From contig NZ_LMND01000012.1 in NCBI RefSeq assembly GCF_001423265.1, positions 193,501 through 257,500 on the forward strand: a stretch of 64,000 nt of DNA. Direction: 5' to 3'. Shown here piece by piece: positions 28,067-36,831 of this stretch. A model generated the notes under the pieces. It ran no database searches. It was not told the origin of the DNA and saw only the letters and a program-made list of their open reading frames with translations. The DNA comes from Methylobacterium sp. Leaf108 (lineage in GTDB: Bacteria > Pseudomonadota > Alphaproteobacteria > Rhizobiales > Beijerinckiaceae). The position numbers were made by a program, and so were the translations under genes. Each line of letters starts with the position of its first letter. Positions within the stretch are counted from its first letter, which is position 1.

Positions 28067-28588
28067 CGCCTGTCCCGCGCCCCGGTCCGTTGTGCATGGA
28101 CGCCGGATCGTCCCCTTCGCGGATGCGGGCGCGCTCACCGCCGGCGAGGCGATGGGGCGACCGGTTCGGCGCGTTGGGCGAATGACCCGAAATCCTGCGG
28201 TAACGCGTTGGGGAAAAAGCCGTTTACCGCGGATGCTGAGGTGGTCCCGGTTTATGGCGGGATCGCGGCGAATGAGGGCGTCTCCCAAGGCGATGTCGGG
28301 ATGCTTTTGGGGTGTGTCGGCACCGCCACAGCCACGGTTCGACCGGACACCCCTGCCCTTCTCCGGAGGACGCGTTTGGGCGCGAGGGCGGGCAGGAGCG
28401 CCCCGCCCGCCGACGCCTCACCGGGATCGCGGCGAGAACCGCAGCCACCTCCGGCCGGACCTAGCCGGCGGGATCGGACGCCGTCGTCATGGCACGGGCG
28501 GCCGCTGCCGGCTCGCCCCCCCGCCTCACGCGGGTGAGCGTTTCCGGCTTCGCCCCGCAACCTTCGCCCCGCAACGCCTGGGATGCGG
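28067..28588. other. Intergenic region between ilvD and the chemoreceptor gene
   Basis: About 520 bases upstream of ilvD and downstream of the chemoreceptor gene. I see no convincing coding frame; the apparent long frames on both strands are extensions of the neighbouring genes. It should hold the ilvD promoter. No leader-peptide attenuator with a branched-chain codon run was recognised. Confidence 0.5.
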
Positions 28589-30268
28589 TCAGGCCGCGCG
28601 CACCGTCGCGAGGAAACGCGTGACCTCGGCCGACAGGTGCTCGGACTGGCGCGACAGCTCGGAGGCCGCGCCCAGCACCTGGGTCGCGGCCGCGCCGGTC
28701 TCCTCGGCGGCCCCCGCCACGCTGGCGATATTGGCCGTGACGTCGCCGGTGCCGCTCGACGCCTGCGCCACGTTGCGCACGATCTCCTGCGTCGCTGCGC
28801 CCTGCTCCTCGACGGCGGCCGCGATAGAGGTGGCGACCCCGGAGATTTCCTGGATGCGATCGGTGATGACGCCGATGGCCGTGACCGCCTGACCCGTCGA
28901 GGTCTGGATGCGGGCGATCTGGCTGGAGATCTCCTCCGTCGCCCGGGTCGTCTGGCCGGCCAGGTCCTTGACCTCGGCGGCGACCACCGCGAAGCCCCGC
29001 CCCGCCTCGCCCGCGCGGGCCGCCTCGATGGTGGCGTTGAGCGCCAGGAGGTTGGTCTGGCTGGCAATGGACGAGATGAGCCCGACGACGTCTCCGATGC
29101 GGGCCGCGGCCCCGCTCAGCTCCTGGACCAGCGCACCGGTGCGGTCGGCCTCGAACACCGCCTTGCGCGCCAGTTCGGCCGAGCCGTCGACCTGCCGTCC
29201 GATCTCCTGGACCGACGAACCGAGCTCTTCGGCCGCGGCCGCGACGGTGCTGACGTTGGTGGCCGCCTCCTCGGCGGCGGTGGCGACGCTGATCGATTGC
29301 GTCGCCGTCTCCGTCGCCGTGGCGGTCATCGTCCGGGCGGTGGCCTGCAACTCGGTGGCCGAGGCCGACACCATGCCGATGACACCGCCGACCGCGGTCT
29401 CGAAATCGTCCGCCATCTGGCGCATGCCGGCCTTGCGCTGCTCCTCGGCGGCCAGACGCGCATCGGCCGTCTCGGCCTCGATGCGACGGGCCCGGACGAG
29501 ATTGTCCTTGAAGACCGCGACGGCGCTGGCCATCGCGCCGATCTCGCTGCGCTCGCCCGCATGCGGGACGCCGACGGTGGTGTCGCCCTGCGCCACCGTC
29601 TCCATCACGCCGGCCATCCGCCGGACGGGCACCGAGATCGTGGTGACGGCGATGCAGCCGATCGCCACGGTGACCGCCGCGACCAGGGCCAGGACGACGG
29701 CGATGCCGAAGCGACCGCTCTCACCGAGGGCGGTGGCCGCGACGGCGGCCTGCTTCGCGGAGGTTTCGTTGAAGTCGAGTTCGGCCTTCAAGGCGGCACG
29801 GGCGGCGTTGAGGGCCGGCAGCATGCCGTCGAGCAGGTGATCGCGCGCGCCCTTCACGTCGGCATCGTGCAGACGCTGCAGAAACTCCTCGCCCAGCGCG
29901 GCATAGGCCGGGACGGTCGTGGCGACGGCCTTCCACAGAGCCTCTTCGCCCTTGCTGACCAGGGGGGCGTAATCGGCCAGGTCCTTGGCGATATCGGCCT
30001 TGCTCGCCTGCAGCCGCACGAGGGACTGCGGACGGCGCTCGTCGCTGGAGACGAAATAGGCGAGCTGCCGGCTTCGCAGCGTCTCGAAGTTCGTGGCGAG
30101 GCGCCCCAGAATCCGCGTCGACGGCAGCGCGTTGCCGCCGATCTCGTCGGTGGCGACGCTCAGGGCCTGGAGCCGGACGTAGGAGAATGCGCCCAGTCCG
30201 GAGGTCAGGGCGAACAGCATCACCAGCGCACCAATGAGGCGCGCGCGAATCGTGAAGTTTGACAGCAT
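28589..30268 (-). CDS. Methyl-accepting chemotaxis protein
   Basis: A 559-residue transmembrane receptor. Helix 1 is at residues 10-30 ([18 protein letters not shown]), then a periplasmic four-helix-bundle sensor (about 31-185), a second helix at about 190-212 ([22 protein letters not shown]), a HAMP domain, and a signalling domain whose hairpin tip contains [20 protein letters not shown] and [20 protein letters not shown], which binds CheA and CheW. No C-terminal CheR-binding pentapeptide is seen. The ligand is unknown. No other chemotaxis gene is adjacent. It is the last chromosomal gene before the integrated element. Confidence 0.95.
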   Translation of the reverse strand: MLSNFTIRARLIGALVMLFALTSGLGAFSYVRLQALSVATDEIGGNALPSTRILGRLATNFETLRSRQLAYFVSSDERRPQSLVRLQASKADIAKDLADYAPLVSKGEEALWKAVATTVPAYAALGEEFLQRLHDADVKGARDHLLDGMLPALNAARAALKAELDFNETSAKQAAVAATALGESGRFGIAVVLALVAAVTVAIGCIAVTTISVPVRRMAGVMETVAQGDTTVGVPHAGERSEIGAMASAVAVFKDNLVRARRIEAETADARLAAEEQRKAGMRQMADDFETAVGGVIGMVSASATELQATARTMTATATETATQSISVATAAEEAATNVSTVAAAAEELGSSVQEIGRQVDGSAELARKAVFEADRTGALVQELSGAAARIGDVVGLISSIASQTNLLALNATIEAARAGEAGRGFAVVAAEVKDLAGQTTRATEEISSQIARIQTSTGQAVTAIGVITDRIQEISGVATSIAAAVEEQGAATQEIVRNVAQASSGTGDVTANIASVAGAAEETGAAATQVLGAASELSRQSEHLSAEVTRFLATVRAA

Positions 30269-30708
30269 GACGTTCGCCCCAGCGTGACACTACACCTATC
30301 GATACGCTGGTTAATTCAGGTTTAAGGGCACCGCATCGCACCATAGGGCGCCCGGACTTGAACCGACCCGACAGGCGCGAAGACTTGCACCGTCGTAAGG
30401 TCCATTCACCGCGAGAGCGATGCGACCGGCGAACGACGGAGCGCGCGGCGTCCGAAGACGGACGCCATCCGTGCCGCCGAGCGCGCTGAACGTCACGCGA
30501 TCGACCCACCGCCCGTGACAGGCCGTGCGGGGCCCGGTCTTTGTCGAAGGAAATCGGTATTGGGATTGGCTGGGGCGCCAGGATTCCCAGCACACCCCAA
30601 CCAAGCCCTTGATCCACAAGCAACATGCTGTTTCCGTTGCGTTTTTAGGCGAGACTGTTACGACTGACTGTTACGGCGAGCCGACCCGGCTACGCCCGAG
30701 AACGACCC
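30269..30708. other. Chemoreceptor upstream region and left element boundary
   Basis: About 440 bases with no convincing gene. The chromosomal part (30269-30565) contains the promoter side of the chemoreceptor gene. The 21-bp attachment repeat sits at 30566-30586, and the remaining 122 bases belong to the element and precede the integrase start. Confidence 0.55.
30566..30586. repeat. Left attachment site, 21-bp direct repeat
   Basis: These 21 bases are identical to 45569-45589, which is the 3' end of the tRNA-Gln gene including the encoded CCA. The flanking bases differ on both sides. It is the displaced tRNA end left at the far junction of the integrated element, next to the integrase. Confidence 0.88.
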
Positions 30709-32523
30709 ATGTGCCTCGCCTCGAATATCGCCCGTCGCGCCGGCTCCGCGAGCTACTACGCCCGCCTTGGGGTGCCGAAAGATCTCCAGCAGATCATGGG
30801 CAAGAAGGAGCTGTGGAAGTCGCTCAACACCAAGAACGCGCGCGAGGCGAAGGAGCGGGCGCATGAGGTGCTAGCCGAATGGCACGCCGAGTTCGCCGAG
30901 CTTCGCCGACGCCGTGACGCGGTGCCCGCCACTGCCGACGCCCTCGCCACCGAGACTTGGGAGCATTACCGGGCCGAGATCGAGCATCAGCAGGACGAGC
31001 GCCGCCGGCTCCCATCTTCCGACGAGATCAGGCAAGCGCAGTCCGCCGCAGCCCGCACGATCCGTGATGAGTCCATCACCGATCCGATGGCGCAGCTCGC
31101 CGCCGCCGCCGAAGCCTTATTGATCCGCGACCAAGCAGAGCATGACCGAGACATTCGCCGGTACCGCAAGGCCGAGTTGGAGAAGCACATCGCGGGCGGC
31201 GAAACGGTCCTTGTTGCCGATGCGGCACGGGAGATCATCCGGGCGCGGAACTACGCCATCGAGCCGGGCTCCGGCGAATGGCGCGATCTCTGCCACCGCC
31301 TGATGCGCGCGGAGATCGAGGCGTTGCGCCGTGCTGAAGAGCATGACCGGGGCGACTACACGGGCAAGCTTCGCGATCCGATCATCAAGCCGCCGCTCCG
31401 GCTCGTTCAGGCGCCCATCGCCGCGCCGGGGGAGGGCGTGCTGGAGCTGTACGACGTGTTCGCTGCCGAGAACCCGCGCGGCGTGAAGCCCGACACGCTG
31501 CGCATGAACCGCGAAATCGTCGGCTGGTTCGCGCAGCACGTCGGGCAGACCTTCCCGGCGAGCGCCATCGACAAGAAGTCCGTAAGAGAGTGGAAGCAGG
31601 CCCTTGGCAAGTTCCCGATCAAGGCGGCTGAAGTGCGAGAGCTCCGCGGCTTGTCGTTCAAGAAGATCATCACCGCGAACGAGCACTTGAAGCGCCCGAC
31701 GCTCTCCGACCGAACCGTCAACAAATACCTCTCGGCCCTCGGCGCGTTCTGCCAATGGCTGATGCAGAACGGTCACATCGACGCCAACCCAGTTGACGGC
31801 ATGCACCTGGGCAAGGGCAACGGGCAAGGGAAAATCCGTCCCTACACCTCCGATCAACTCACGCACATCTTCGCCTCGCCGCTCTTCACGAGCTGCCTGT
31901 CAGAGGACGCGCCGCATCGGCCCGGCAATCTGCAAATCCGCGATCACCGCTATTGGCTCCCGCTCCTGTCGCTGTTCACGGGCGCCCGCATGGGCGAATT
32001 GGCGCAGCTTCTCACGGCCGACGTGCGCCAGGATCGCGGCCGGTGGATCATCCACATCACCCGCGAGGGCGACGACGCGAAGACAACGAAGACTAAGGGA
32101 TCGCAGCGGGTACTCCCGGTGCATCCCGAGCTGGAGCGCCTGGGCTTCATCGCCTTCCACGCCGAGCGGGTCGCAGTAGGAGGCGCTCGCTTGTTTCCCG
32201 AGATCAAGCCGGATGCGCGCGGGCAGCTCGCCGGCAATTACTCCCGGTTCTGGGGTCGCTACGTGAAGCGCATCGGCGTGAAGGACGATGCCAGCGTCAA
32301 CTTCCACTCGTTCCGCCACGGCATGGCCGACGCCCTGCGCCGAGCCGGCTACCGCGATGAGGAATTCGGCTTTCTGCTCGGGCATACACAGGCAACGACA
32401 ACGGGCCGCTACGGCATTCTGGCAGAGGGCGAGCTGATGCAGCGCTGCGCCATGATAGATGCCGTCAGCTTCCCTGGGCTTGACCTGTCTCAGCTTGCCT
32501 CGACTATGGCAGTGTCACGCTGA
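30709..32523 (+). CDS. Tyrosine recombinase / integrase of the island
   Basis: A 604-residue integrase. The N-terminus (SYYARLGVPKDLQQIMGKKE) is of the DUF6538 type that precedes many alphaproteobacterial integrases, followed by a long helical region, a SAM-like core-binding domain (about residues 240-370) and the catalytic domain. Catalytic residues are visible: Arg in TGARMGELAQL near residue 425, HxxR in FHSFRHGMAD near residue 535, His in LLGHTQATT and the nucleophile Tyr in TTGRYGIL near residue 567. It should recombine the tRNA-Gln end at 30566/45569. The ATG at 30709 matches the family start. Confidence 0.93.
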   Translation: MCLASNIARRAGSASYYARLGVPKDLQQIMGKKELWKSLNTKNAREAKERAHEVLAEWHAEFAELRRRRDAVPATADALATETWEHYRAEIEHQQDERRRLPSSDEIRQAQSAAARTIRDESITDPMAQLAAAAEALLIRDQAEHDRDIRRYRKAELEKHIAGGETVLVADAAREIIRARNYAIEPGSGEWRDLCHRLMRAEIEALRRAEEHDRGDYTGKLRDPIIKPPLRLVQAPIAAPGEGVLELYDVFAAENPRGVKPDTLRMNREIVGWFAQHVGQTFPASAIDKKSVREWKQALGKFPIKAAEVRELRGLSFKKIITANEHLKRPTLSDRTVNKYLSALGAFCQWLMQNGHIDANPVDGMHLGKGNGQGKIRPYTSDQLTHIFASPLFTSCLSEDAPHRPGNLQIRDHRYWLPLLSLFTGARMGELAQLLTADVRQDRGRWIIHITREGDDAKTTKTKGSQRVLPVHPELERLGFIAFHAERVAVGGARLFPEIKPDARGQLAGNYSRFWGRYVKRIGVKDDASVNFHSFRHGMADALRRAGYRDEEFGFLLGHTQATTTGRYGILAEGELMQRCAMIDAVSFPGLDLSQLASTMAVSR

Positions 32524-32806
32524 AGACGCGCCACGCCGCGATCCTGAAAATCCCGCACTACGCTGCTGCAATTCATGCTGTTGACCCTTTGCGGATGCTG
32601 GGGAGGTCCGCTTCGGGGCAAGCGCGACCAGCCTCGTGCGCGCTCCTCCGGCGTGATGTTGCAGCCTTGAGCTTGGCAGTTTACGCGAGGCCTCCCTATG
32701 GTGGCGTGATCATCGCGTTGTCCGACCGAAGGGCGTCATTCGGTGTGGGAGGTAAGGGCGCCGACCGGTGTACGCGCGCCGGAGGTCGCCACAGGACGGG
32801 GCGGAT

Positions 32807-34789
32807 ATGAGCGACGGGGACCTCAACTGGATTGCGAACTTCATCTGGGGCATCGCCGACGATGTTCTGCGAGACCTCTACGTGCGCGGCAAATATCGTG
32901 ACGTGATCCTGCCGATGACCGTGCTGCGCCGGCTCGATGCCGTGCTGGAACCGACCAAAGCCGCCGTACTGTCGATGAAGGACAACCTCGACAAGGCCAA
33001 GGTCACCAACCAAGATGCTGCCCTCCGGCAGGCGGCCGGGCAGGCCTTCTATAACACGTCGAGTTTCAACCTTCGCGACCTGCGCAACCGCTCGAACCAA
33101 GCGCAGCTCAAGGCCGACTTCGAGGCCTACCTCGACGGCTTCTCGCCGAACGTGCAGGAGATCCTCGACAGTTTCGAGTTCCGCAACCAGATCCCGCGGC
33201 TGTCCAAGGCCGACGCGCTCGGCACCGTCATCGCCAAGTTCCTCGATCCCACGATCAACCTCGGCCCCGCGCCGGTGCTGAACGGCGACAAATCGGTGAA
33301 GCAACCAGGCCTCGATAATCACGCCATGGGCACGGTGTTCGAGGAGCTGGTGCGTCGCTTCAACGAGGCCAACAACGAGGAGGCGGGCGAGCACTGGACG
33401 CCGCGCGACGCGGTGAAGCTCATGGCGCGGCTGATCTTCGAGCCGGTCGCCGACCGCATCACCTCCGGCACCTACCTGCTCTACGACGGCGCCTGCGGCA
33501 CGGGCGGCATGCTGACCGTGGCCGAGGAGACGCTGAAGGCCCTCGCAGCCGAACGCGGCAAGCAGGTCTCGACGCACCTCTTCGGGCAGGAGATCAACGC
33601 CGAAACCTACGCCATCGCCAAGGCCGACCTGCTGCTCAAGGGCGAGGGGGAGGAGGCCGACAACATCGTCGGCGGGCCCGAATGGTCGACGCTGGCGCAC
33701 GACGCCTTCCCGTCGCGCGAGTTTGACTTCATGCTGTCCAACCCGCCCTACGGCAAGAGCTGGAAGGGCGACCAGGAGCGCATGGGCGGCAAGACCGGCA
33801 TCAAGGACCCGCGCTTCCTGATCGAACACGACGGTGAGCCCGAATACAGCCTCGTCACGCGGTCCAGCGACGGGCAAATGATGTTCCTGGCCAACATGCT
33901 GTCCAAGATGAAGCACGGCACGGCGCTCGGCAGCCGCATCGCCGAGGTGCACAACGGCTCGTCCCTGTTCACCGGAGACGCGGGCGGCGGCGAGAGCAAC
34001 GTCCGGCGCTGGATCATCGAGAGCGACTGGCTGGAGGCCATCGTCGCGCTGCCGCTCAACATGTTCTACAACACCGGCATCGCCACCTACGTCTGGGTGC
34101 TCAGCAACCGCAAGCCGGCCCACCGCCGCGGCAAGGTGCAGCTCATCGACGCGACGGGCTGGTCCAAGCCGCTGCGCAAAAACCTTGGCAAGAAGAACCG
34201 CGAGCTCGGCGACGCCGATGTCGAGCGCATCGTCAGCACCTTCCTGGCCTTCGAGGAGACCGAGCAGTCGCGCATCTTCGACAACGCCACCTTCGGTTAT
34301 TCCAAGGTGACGGTCGAGCGGCCGCTGCGCGCGACCGGCATCGACACGGGCCGCGCCTACGCGCCGAAGGAGATCAAGGCGCTCAAGGAGCAGGGCCGCG
34401 TCTCGGAGGGCGGCGCGCCCGTCATTCGGCGCATCCACAAGCCCGGCAAGGCGGCGCCCGACCCGCTGCGCGGGCTGTTCCCGGCGACGATCGAGGGCAA
34501 GCGCTGCACCGTCGAATACGAGCCGGATAGCGATCTGCGCGACACCGAGACGGTGCCGATGCAGGAGCCCGGCGGGATCGAAGCCTTCATCCGCCGCGAG
34601 GTGCTACCGCACGCGCCCGATGCCTGGGTCGACGAGGGCAAGACGGCTGTGGGCTACGAGGTCAGCTTCACCCGCTACTTCTACAAGCCACGGCCGCTGC
34701 GCTCGCTGGAAGCGATCCGCGCCGACATCCTGGCGCTGGAGCGCGAGACCGAGGGGCTGATGGCCGACATCTTCGGGGCGGCGCGATGA
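32807..34789 (+). CDS. hsdM: Type I restriction enzyme methyltransferase subunit
   Basis: A 660-residue N6-adenine methyltransferase subunit. The N-terminal HsdM_N domain begins NWIANFIWGIADDVLRD. The AdoMet motif GACGTGGM is near residue 229 and the catalytic NPPYG near residue 311. The C-terminal 150 residues extend the usual 500-residue core and include a charged segment. It methylates the target sequence chosen by HsdS. ATG 32807 is preferred to a TTG/GTG-type start 39 bp upstream because it follows a purine-rich site and begins the family domain. hsdS begins inside its stop codon (ATGA). Confidence 0.95.
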   Translation: MSDGDLNWIANFIWGIADDVLRDLYVRGKYRDVILPMTVLRRLDAVLEPTKAAVLSMKDNLDKAKVTNQDAALRQAAGQAFYNTSSFNLRDLRNRSNQAQLKADFEAYLDGFSPNVQEILDSFEFRNQIPRLSKADALGTVIAKFLDPTINLGPAPVLNGDKSVKQPGLDNHAMGTVFEELVRRFNEANNEEAGEHWTPRDAVKLMARLIFEPVADRITSGTYLLYDGACGTGGMLTVAEETLKALAAERGKQVSTHLFGQEINAETYAIAKADLLLKGEGEEADNIVGGPEWSTLAHDAFPSREFDFMLSNPPYGKSWKGDQERMGGKTGIKDPRFLIEHDGEPEYSLVTRSSDGQMMFLANMLSKMKHGTALGSRIAEVHNGSSLFTGDAGGGESNVRRWIIESDWLEAIVALPLNMFYNTGIATYVWVLSNRKPAHRRGKVQLIDATGWSKPLRKNLGKKNRELGDADVERIVSTFLAFEETEQSRIFDNATFGYSKVTVERPLRATGIDTGRAYAPKEIKALKEQGRVSEGGAPVIRRIHKPGKAAPDPLRGLFPATIEGKRCTVEYEPDSDLRDTETVPMQEPGGIEAFIRREVLPHAPDAWVDEGKTAVGYEVSFTRYFYKPRPLRSLEAIRADILALERETEGLMADIFGAAR

Positions 34790-36216
34790 TCGAAGTGTTG
34801 AAGCCGTATCCGGAGATGAGGGCGTCTGGGGTCGAGTGGCTTCCAGTTCTGCCCGATGGCTGGCAAATGCGCAGGGCGAAATACTCATTTTCTGAGGTCG
34901 ACGACCGGTCGGAGGCCGGTGGTGAGGAACTTCTCTCCGTTTCGCACAAGACCGGTGTCACGCCTCGGAGCCAAAAGAACATCACGATGTTCATGGCCGA
35001 GACCTACGAAGGGCACAAAGTTTGTCGCCCGGGCGATGTTGTCGTCAACACCATGTGGGCGTGGATGGCGGCGGTTGGCGTCAGCCATCATACTGGCATT
35101 GTTAGCCCCGCTTACGGGATCTACCGCCCGCGAACCATAAATGAATTCGCACCTAAATTTCTCGACTATCTCCTCCGAACCGAAGTATATCGCGCAGAAT
35201 ACCTACGCAGTTCGCGAGGCATCACGACATCGAGATTAAGGCTTTATCCTCCTGATTTCCTAAATATCTCCTTCGTCCAGCCACCGCTCAACGAGCAACA
35301 GACTATCGTACGGTTCCTTGATTGGCATGGAGCGCAAACGGCAAAACTGATCCGTGGCAAGCGAAAGCTAGTTTCTCTCCTAAATGAGCAAAAACAGACT
35401 ATTATACACCGAGCGGTCACAAGTGGCTTAGATCAACCAAAGCGGAAGAGATTTTCCGGCCTGACGTGGCTCGGAGATGTGCCAGAGGACTGGAAAGTTC
35501 AACGACTTCGCAGCGTAAGCTCTCGCATCACGAGCGGTTCGCGAGGTTGGTCCCGCTATGCCGCAGATCAGGGCCCCCTTTTCATCCGTATTGCCAATTT
35601 GTCCAGAAATGGACTGCACCTACGCTATGGTGATACTGTCCGCTTGGTACTTCCGATCAAGGAACTTGGAGAAGCAAGTCGAACACGAGCAAGAGCAGGC
35701 GATCTGTTGCTGTCAATAACAGCTTTCATCGGCTCAGTTGCGGTCGTCCCAGATGATCTCGGAGAAGCCTACGTCAGCCAACACGTCGCTTGTTGTCGCC
35801 TCATACCTGAGGTGAACGCTCGTTGGATCGGCTACGTTCTGCTGTCTCCTGTTGGGCAGACGCATGGCACGCTGTCGATGTACGGGGGCACCAAGCAGGG
35901 CTTGTCATTGAATGATGTCAAGAACTATATCGTTCTCCTTCCTCCGCGGCACGTCCAAGACGAACTCGTGCAATTTATCGATCGATCCACGCAGGAAATT
36001 TCGGATTCAATTTCTGCAGTCGAGAACGAAATCAGCCTACTTCAAGAATTTCGCACGCGCCTGATCGCTGACGTCGTCACCGGCAAGCTCGACGTCCGGG
36101 CCGCAGCGGCCAGCCTCCCCGCGATCGCCGAGGCCGAGCCGGCCGAGGCCCTCGTCGACGATGATGACCTCGACGAGGCTGCCGACGCGGTCGAGGACGA
36201 GGAGCTTGCCGCCTGA
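34786..36216 (+). CDS. hsdS: Type I restriction enzyme specificity subunit
   Basis: A 476-residue subunit with two target-recognition domains. The first (about residues 15-170) opens SGVEWLPVLPDGWQMRRAKY and closes with PPLNEQQTIVRFLD followed by a conserved helix; the second opens FSGLTWLGDVPEDWKVQRL near residue 223 and closes with PPRHVQDELVQFIDR and a second helix. The repeats are the standard circular design. An acidic Ala/Glu/Asp tail follows. The recognition domains have distinctly lower GC than hsdM and hsdR, typical of specificity-domain exchange. The start overlaps the hsdM stop. Confidence 0.94.
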   Translation: MIEVLKPYPEMRASGVEWLPVLPDGWQMRRAKYSFSEVDDRSEAGGEELLSVSHKTGVTPRSQKNITMFMAETYEGHKVCRPGDVVVNTMWAWMAAVGVSHHTGIVSPAYGIYRPRTINEFAPKFLDYLLRTEVYRAEYLRSSRGITTSRLRLYPPDFLNISFVQPPLNEQQTIVRFLDWHGAQTAKLIRGKRKLVSLLNEQKQTIIHRAVTSGLDQPKRKRFSGLTWLGDVPEDWKVQRLRSVSSRITSGSRGWSRYAADQGPLFIRIANLSRNGLHLRYGDTVRLVLPIKELGEASRTRARAGDLLLSITAFIGSVAVVPDDLGEAYVSQHVACCRLIPEVNARWIGYVLLSPVGQTHGTLSMYGGTKQGLSLNDVKNYIVLLPPRHVQDELVQFIDRSTQEISDSISAVENEISLLQEFRTRLIADVVTGKLDVRAAAASLPAIAEAEPAEALVDDDDLDEAADAVEDEELAA

Positions 36217-36286
36217 GCCTGTCCTTTCCGCCGCGACCCGCTAAGATGGCACAACCGACGATTACCCACCGGCCTGGAGGCGAGGG

Positions 36287-36502
36287 TTGAGCGAGCTCCA
36301 TCGAGTCACCGTCGACCTCGGTCAGTGCGGCGGCCGGCCCTGCCTGCGCGGCCTGCGCATCCGCGTGCTGGACCTCCTGGCCGCGGGCGCCGACCACGCC
36401 GAGATCCTGGCCGCCCCCCCGCTGCTGGAGGACGGCGACATCACCGCGGCGCTCGAATATGCCGCGCGGCAGAGCGACCACCCGGTGCTGCGCGTGTCCT
36501 GA
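36287..36502 (+). CDS. DUF433 antitoxin-like protein
   Basis: A 71-residue protein starting at TTG 36287 after a good ribosome site (ggaggcgaggg). It matches the DUF433 (VapB-like/COG2442) pattern: CGGRPCLRGLRIRVLDLLAAG followed by an AEIL...PLLEDGDITAALEYAA block, a helix-turn-helix-like DNA-binding fold. DUF433 proteins are commonly found upstream of DUF5615 proteins and are regarded as antitoxins. It starts 70 bp after hsdS, and its TGA overlaps the ATG of the partner (tgatg). Confidence 0.88.
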   Translation: MSELHRVTVDLGQCGGRPCLRGLRIRVLDLLAAGADHAEILAAPPLLEDGDITAALEYAARQSDHPVLRVS

Positions 36503-36831
36503 TGCGCTTCCTCGTCGACGCGCAGCTGCCGCCCGCCTCAGCTCGCTGGCTCGATGCGGAAGGGCACACGGCGGCGCATGTCGGCGACCTCGGGATGGGC
36601 GCGGCGAGCGACTGCGCCATCTGGGACCGAGCGCGGGCGACGGGTGCGGCGGTTGTCACCAAGGACGAGGACTTCGCGCGGCGCAAGGCTTTGGCCGCGG
36701 ACGGGCCGCCCGTCGTCTGGATTTGGCTGCCGAACACGCGGCGGCGGGACCTGCTGGTTTGGTTCGCGGCGGTGCCGCCGGACGTGCTGGCCGCGCTGGC
36801 GAACGGCAAAACGCTGATCGAGGTCACATGA
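36502..36831 (+). CDS. DUF5615 PIN-like toxin candidate
   Basis: A 109-residue protein of the DUF5615/COG4634 family, a shortened PIN-like nuclease fold (Mut7-C/VapC relatives). Acidic residues likely to bind metal are Asp6 (MRFLVDAQLP), Asp37 (ASDCAIWDRA) and the Asp55-Asp57 pair (VVTKDEDFA). With the DUF433 partner it forms a predicted VapBC-like toxin-antitoxin module; nuclease activity is inferred from the family. Its TGA overlaps the ATG of hsdR (ATGA), so toxin and restriction subunit are translationally coupled, which is unusual. Confidence 0.87.
   Translation: MRFLVDAQLPPASARWLDAEGHTAAHVGDLGMGAASDCAIWDRARATGAAVVTKDEDFARRKALAADGPPVVWIWLPNTRRRDLLVWFAAVPPDVLAALANGKTLIEVT

Noticed and set aside
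26177..28537. 786-residue plus-strand frame across exoR and ilvD
   Set aside because: Antisense shadow of two well-supported genes, with no motif.
28583..30262. 559-residue plus-strand frame opposite the chemoreceptor
   Set aside because: Mirror frame of the receptor's repetitive Ala-rich helices; composition is unnatural.
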